Below, one piece after another: positions 60,651-64,000 of a DNA stretch of 64,000 nucleotides. Below the pieces are notes generated by a model, which saw only the letters and a list, made by a program, of their open reading frames with translations, did no database searches and had not been told where the DNA came from. Location of the stretch: positions 62,001 to 126,000 of the forward strand of contig JAJTUP010000070.1 of the NCBI GenBank assembly GCA_021399435.1. The letters are read 5' to 3'. The DNA comes from Diaporthe sp. PMI_573 (taxonomy: Eukaryota > Ascomycota > Sordariomycetes > Diaporthales > Diaporthaceae). Positions within the stretch are counted from its first letter, which is position 1. Each line of letters begins with the position of its first letter. Position numbers and translations under genes: made by a program.

Positions 60651-61779
60651 AGGCAAATAACGGGAACTGGCAGAGTAATACTGTATCTGTGATTTGGCAA
60701 TCTACGACTAGTGCTAGATATATTCCGAAAGAGACCTGGATGATGGGAGGATCTTGTTTGGAATTAATTACAAAGAAACTTCTTAGAGGAAGCGTACTGA
60801 GGAAGAAATTTATTAAAGCCTACACTATAGCCAGTGTGGAGGGCCTATGTGTAGATAATACTAGGAGGAAAAAGACTGATAGGGCCTTGAGTTTAAACGG
60901 AAGGAACTTTTTAAAATGACTTATGTATTTTTTAGCTGGACAGTGTGCTATGATGATAACTGTACTATCTATTAAAGTAATAAGGAGGGAGCCAACTGGT
61001 TTTTTAAAGGTGTCGCAAAATAGCGAATGCTTGTAGTGGGCAGGCGGGAAGAGCTTTTATGCGACCTTAGGAAAGAGCTAGTAGGAGAAATTCCTTAAGA
61101 CCTACTTGTATCTTGAGCCTAGCAAGAAGACCCGCGAGTATATTTAGGAAAGGCACCCTTTCTAGCCCTTAGAACTAACATTATTAAGGTTATGATCTTA
61201 GGACGGACCCTTAAGCAGGTACTATAAGAACCAACCTATAAATACAAAAGACCTGGAGATGTGAGACGAATATTTCCCCTATATGTATAATACTATAGTA
61301 TCTCTTGGGCCTTATGTGTCTATAATAGATGCAAGCAATACCTGTAAGAAAAAGCCAAACACGGGTGGTTTTCTTAAAGATACTAGGGCTAGGATATCTA
61401 ATAGATTTATAATAAAGACGACCTTAAGTATTGGCAAATGAGACAATATGTCTTGGCAGGATATACCTTATTTTGACTTGATCTATAATTGCCCCTAGGG
61501 TACTTATGGGATCTTATAGGATGGCAGACTTATATAAACCAGAAATGCCGCGTATATATAGATAATAAGATCGAAGAATGGCACTGATTCTAATAGCAAG
61601 AACGGATTCCGGATTATATTATACTAGACAAGAGCATCTAGCAGTTTATAAAAGACCTACGGAAATTATAAAGCATTATATAACGAAATATTAAAAGCAT
61701 TGATAAGGTTTTAAGGCAGGACAGACAGCTAAAAAATGAGTAGAGCTGTCTATAAACCCTCAGATAGCGGGAAACTACC

Positions 61780-62333
61780 CTATAAGGTACTTGTATGTAA
61801 TAACGAGCGACTATAACTACCTAATGGTGTAGGTAGAATTAGGCTTATACAGATGCTTAGCGCTTATTGATAGCGGAGTATAGGGGAATTTTATCTCCCC
61901 GAGGACAGTGAATAGTTACTGCCTCTTATGGTATAAGAAGGAGGATCTCTATAGACTTAATGTAGTAGATAGAATGGAAGTAGCTTACGGGAACAATATT
62001 ATCGACATGGAGACTGATTACCTTTATGTTTGGATATGTGACTATACGAAGTAATTATTATTTGACATTATTGAGACGGCGAAATATTAGTTAATTTTAG
62101 GAATATCTTGGTTACGGAAGAACAATTCTCGAATTAACTGGATTACTGGCTAAATCTACTAGGAAAACCCTATCTCCTAGGAGACGAGATAATTAAAAGA
62201 CACTGAGGATAAGTAAAGCTTAGTTCCTAAGGACAGTATAAGGATATGTGCTTAAATAAGCCTAGCGACTACCTCTTGGAAAGGAGAAAAGGACTTAGCC
62301 CCTAGGTAGGTTGAGGAATAACTACTATATAAG
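61780..62333 (+). pseudogene. Element 4 aspartic protease region
   Basis: CLALIDSGVQGNFISP-type site with DSG intact (61863-61877); the Gln here is a TAG. Downstream sequence continues to the hAT insertion, where pol breaks off. The 60656-61780 interval between gag and protease carries only fragments, including an open 76-codon frame at 60689-60919. Confidence 0.7.
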
Positions 62334-62485
62334 CAGAGTTGTGACAAAAAAAATACATTTTGTATTTGTATTTGTATTATAATACATAATACATGTATTA
62401 TTGTATTATGTATTAGAGGGGGCTCATATTTTTTGTATTATGTATTATTTTGTATTTGTATTATTGTATTTTTTTGTATTATAAT

Positions 62486-62893
62486 CAGAGTTGTGACAAA
62501 ATATATACATTTTAGATATACACTTTTTTAAAACCTTAATAACTTCTTAAATAATAATTTTAAAGCTTAAGTAATATAAGAAACCCTAATTTAAATACTC
62601 TAAAGGAATTTAATATATAGTTTTTTTAGGGTTAGGGGTAAGGTAAAGAGGTTTTTACAGGGGGGTAAAAATTAGGGAAATTTGAAGAGAAATATATACA
62701 AAATATATACAAATGTTACCCCTGTCTATAGCATTACGTAATAACTCTATCCCTAAGAAAAATATATCATTAGATAGCGCTTCTTTCGAAATTTAAGATA
62801 ATGTTATCTTTATAAGTATTAAAAAATCCTAATATATTTTAAAACGTGTTTAAAAAGTTGTATATATTTTGTATATATCGTGTCAATACTCTG
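62486..62893. mobile_element. 408-bp hAT MITE nested in the hAT transposon
   Basis: Ends CAGAGTTGTGACA and TGTCAATACTCTG are imperfect inverted repeats of about 24 bp. A perfect 8-bp duplication ATTATAAT lies at 62478-62485 and 62894-62901. The left end is nearly identical to that of the host hAT element, so it is probably a deletion derivative mobilised by the same transposase family. Confidence 0.88.
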
Positions 62894-62901
62894 ATTATAA
62901 T

Positions 62902-63650
62902 ACAAATAAATATAATAATACAAACTATAAAAATATCTTTATTTATTTCTACCTTTAATTCTTTACTTACTTACTTACTTAATTACTAAATATATATAAA
63001 TAAAATACTAATAATATTTTATTTATATATATATAAAATATTATAAATATATTTATCTTTTTATTTTATTATTTCCTTTTATTTCTATATCTTTATTTAT
63101 TTATTTATTTATCTATATATATATATTAAAAAGGTAGTTTTAAACTACTTTAAAATATCTTATCTAAGGTTTAAAACTATTTAGTTTCTTTATATATTTT
63201 ATCTAAGGTTTAAAATAATTAACTTCTTTATATATTTTATCTAGGGTCTAAAACTAACTAGTTGTTTTTTAAATATTCTATCTAGGCTTTAGGGTTTAAG
63301 ACTAACTAATATCTTAAAATGTTTTATTTAGAATCTAGACTCTAGGGTCTAAAACTATCTAATATCTTAAAACGTTTTATTATACTTTAATTAAATACTA
63401 TTACTAAGTATAAAAAATATATAATATCTTTATATTATTTTAATATTTATGTATTGTATTTAAAATTAAATAAGACTATTATATAATTAAATATTAAATA
63501 TTATTAACTTATACTATAAGCTTTAACTAAAGCTTTAACTAATTTAAACTATTTCTTTTCTTTTAAGTCTTTAAACCTTTTTTTCTCTATTTTTAAATCT
63601 TTTTACGTCTATTTCTTTATTTTTAATCCTTAAATATATAAATAATAACA
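62902..63650. other. Very AT-rich hAT interior without frames
   Basis: Runs of TTTATATATTTTATCTA-like sequence repeat near 63110-63370 (four related segments containing AAGGTTTAAAA or AGGGTCTAAAA). No coding potential recognised. Confidence 0.5.
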
Positions 63651-63654
63651 AAAT

Positions 63655-64000
63655 GAATTAATTAAAGTTACTAGTATCTCCTTCCTCTAAATCTATTTCA
63701 GATTCGCTAGATAAATCTTTATATAAATCTGGCTGTTTTTTAATCTTTAGCGTTTCTTTTTCTTTTTTATTATATTTTAAAACCAATAATTCTTTTTCCG
63801 TTTTATGTTTTAAATTAGTACGCCTTTTAGTAATAATATTTATACTACTATTAAAGTTGCCTTCTATAGCAGCAGAATTAGCTAGAATGTTTAAGTATTT
63901 TACTACTAATATAGATAAATACAGATATAAAGCTTTATTTATTACCCACCACTTAAAAATTAAAAACTATTAATAATATTAGTATATTAGATATATAGTT
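63655..64000 (-). pseudogene. hAT transposase, C-terminal dimerisation domain (partial)
   Basis: On the - strand the frame reads WWVINKALYLYLSILVVKYL, then NSAAIEGNFNSS and IITKRRTNLK with LLVLKYN, the hAT C-terminal pattern (WW, LA-xYL, TSAxxERxFS, IITKRRxxL, LL-LxxN). It ends with an acidic tail at a TAA near 63657. Arg and Ser of the ERxFS motif are altered. The rest lies beyond the window end. Few stops in this part. Confidence 0.75.

Larger units (their letters stand above)
59100..62333 (+). mobile_element. Element 4: Ty3/gypsy element inserted in element 3, itself interrupted by a hAT transposon
   Basis: 5' LTR, gag and protease are present on the + strand; RT and the rest are missing because a hAT element starts at 62334. 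The likely target duplication ACAGA (59095-59099) cannot be checked at the other end. Its LTR is related to that of element 3 but in the opposite orientation, so the two belong to related families. Confidence 0.78.
62334..64000 (-). mobile_element. hAT transposon, left end and transposase C-terminus (continues past the window)
   Basis: The left end starts CAGAGTTGTGACAAAA, a hAT-type terminus, followed by repeated TGTATTATGTATTA subterminal motifs. Transposase lies inside on the - strand with its C-terminus nearest this end. The preceding 8 bp, TATATAAG, would be the target duplication; the other end is outside the window. Confidence 0.7.

Noticed and set aside
1..64000. Starship-type giant element
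   Set aside because: No DUF3435 tyrosine recombinase (captain) could be read, and the observed elements explain the mosaic.
1..64000. CRISPR array or rRNA genes
   Set aside because: No regularly spaced direct repeats with unique spacers and no rRNA sequence was seen.

Overview
The window looks like an accessory region of a filamentous ascomycete (Pezizomycotina). Evidence is the short GT-AG introns of about 47-95 bases with CTAAC/CTGAC-like branch points, fungus-specific families (FunK1 protein kinase, CorA-like two-TM protein, Hsp70-like ATPase, ankyrin fragments), chromodomain Ty3/gypsy elements, Fot1/pogo, MULE and hAT transposons, and a strong repeat-induced point mutation (RIP) signature. 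In the transposon frames most stops are TAA or TAG where Gln (CAR) or Trp codons are expected, catalytic Asp has become Asn, and the two LTRs of an element differ only by transitions. No bacterial, rRNA, convincing tRNA or CRISPR feature was seen.

Layout. 0.5-1.4 kb: an LPxEIR (2EXR/F-box-like) family gene with one premature stop. 2.9-16.7 kb: a complete chromovirus (element 1, + strand, 203-bp LTRs, CCCGG target duplication) with a second chromovirus (element 2, - strand, 209-bp LTRs, ATGAC duplication) inserted in it between integrase and chromodomain. 16.9-17.7 kb: a RIP-degraded paralogue of the first gene. 19.8 kb: a signal-peptide start cut off by transposon sequence. 20.0-26.5 kb: a FunK1 kinase pseudogene on the - strand, cut in two by a 3.1-kb MULE (55-bp inverted ends, 8-bp duplication), with a second inverted MULE fragment beside it. 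27.3-27.8 kb: an AT-rich tandem hairpin repeat. 30.7-35.6 kb: the only apparently intact large gene, seven exons, CorA-like membrane module running in frame into a conserved fungal domain of about 820 residues. 37.6-39.9 kb: an unrecognised GC-rich, frameshifted - strand gene remnant. 41.1 kb: a 298-bp hAT-type MITE with perfect 8-bp duplication. 41.7-45.4 kb: a broken Hsp70-like gene and a broken coiled-coil gene, divergent. 46.4-48.8 kb: two ankyrin fragments and a duplicated structured-RNA-like module. 49.0-50.9 kb: a Fot1/pogo element. 52.4-64.0 kb: a four-level nest, element 3 (gypsy, -) carrying element 4 (gypsy, +) carrying a hAT transposon carrying a hAT MITE.

The window alternates AT-rich transposon blocks (about 2.5-17.7, 19.9-21.0, 22.1-27.8, 49.3-50.8, 51.6-64 kb) with GC-balanced islands. 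Most host genes in the islands are fragments. No new multi-gene system could be demonstrated. The best candidates for something undescribed are the frameshifted 37.6-39.9 kb gene, the covarying structured repeat at 48.0 kb, the fused CorA-like gene, and the extra non-gag-pol coding regions in elements 2 and 3.
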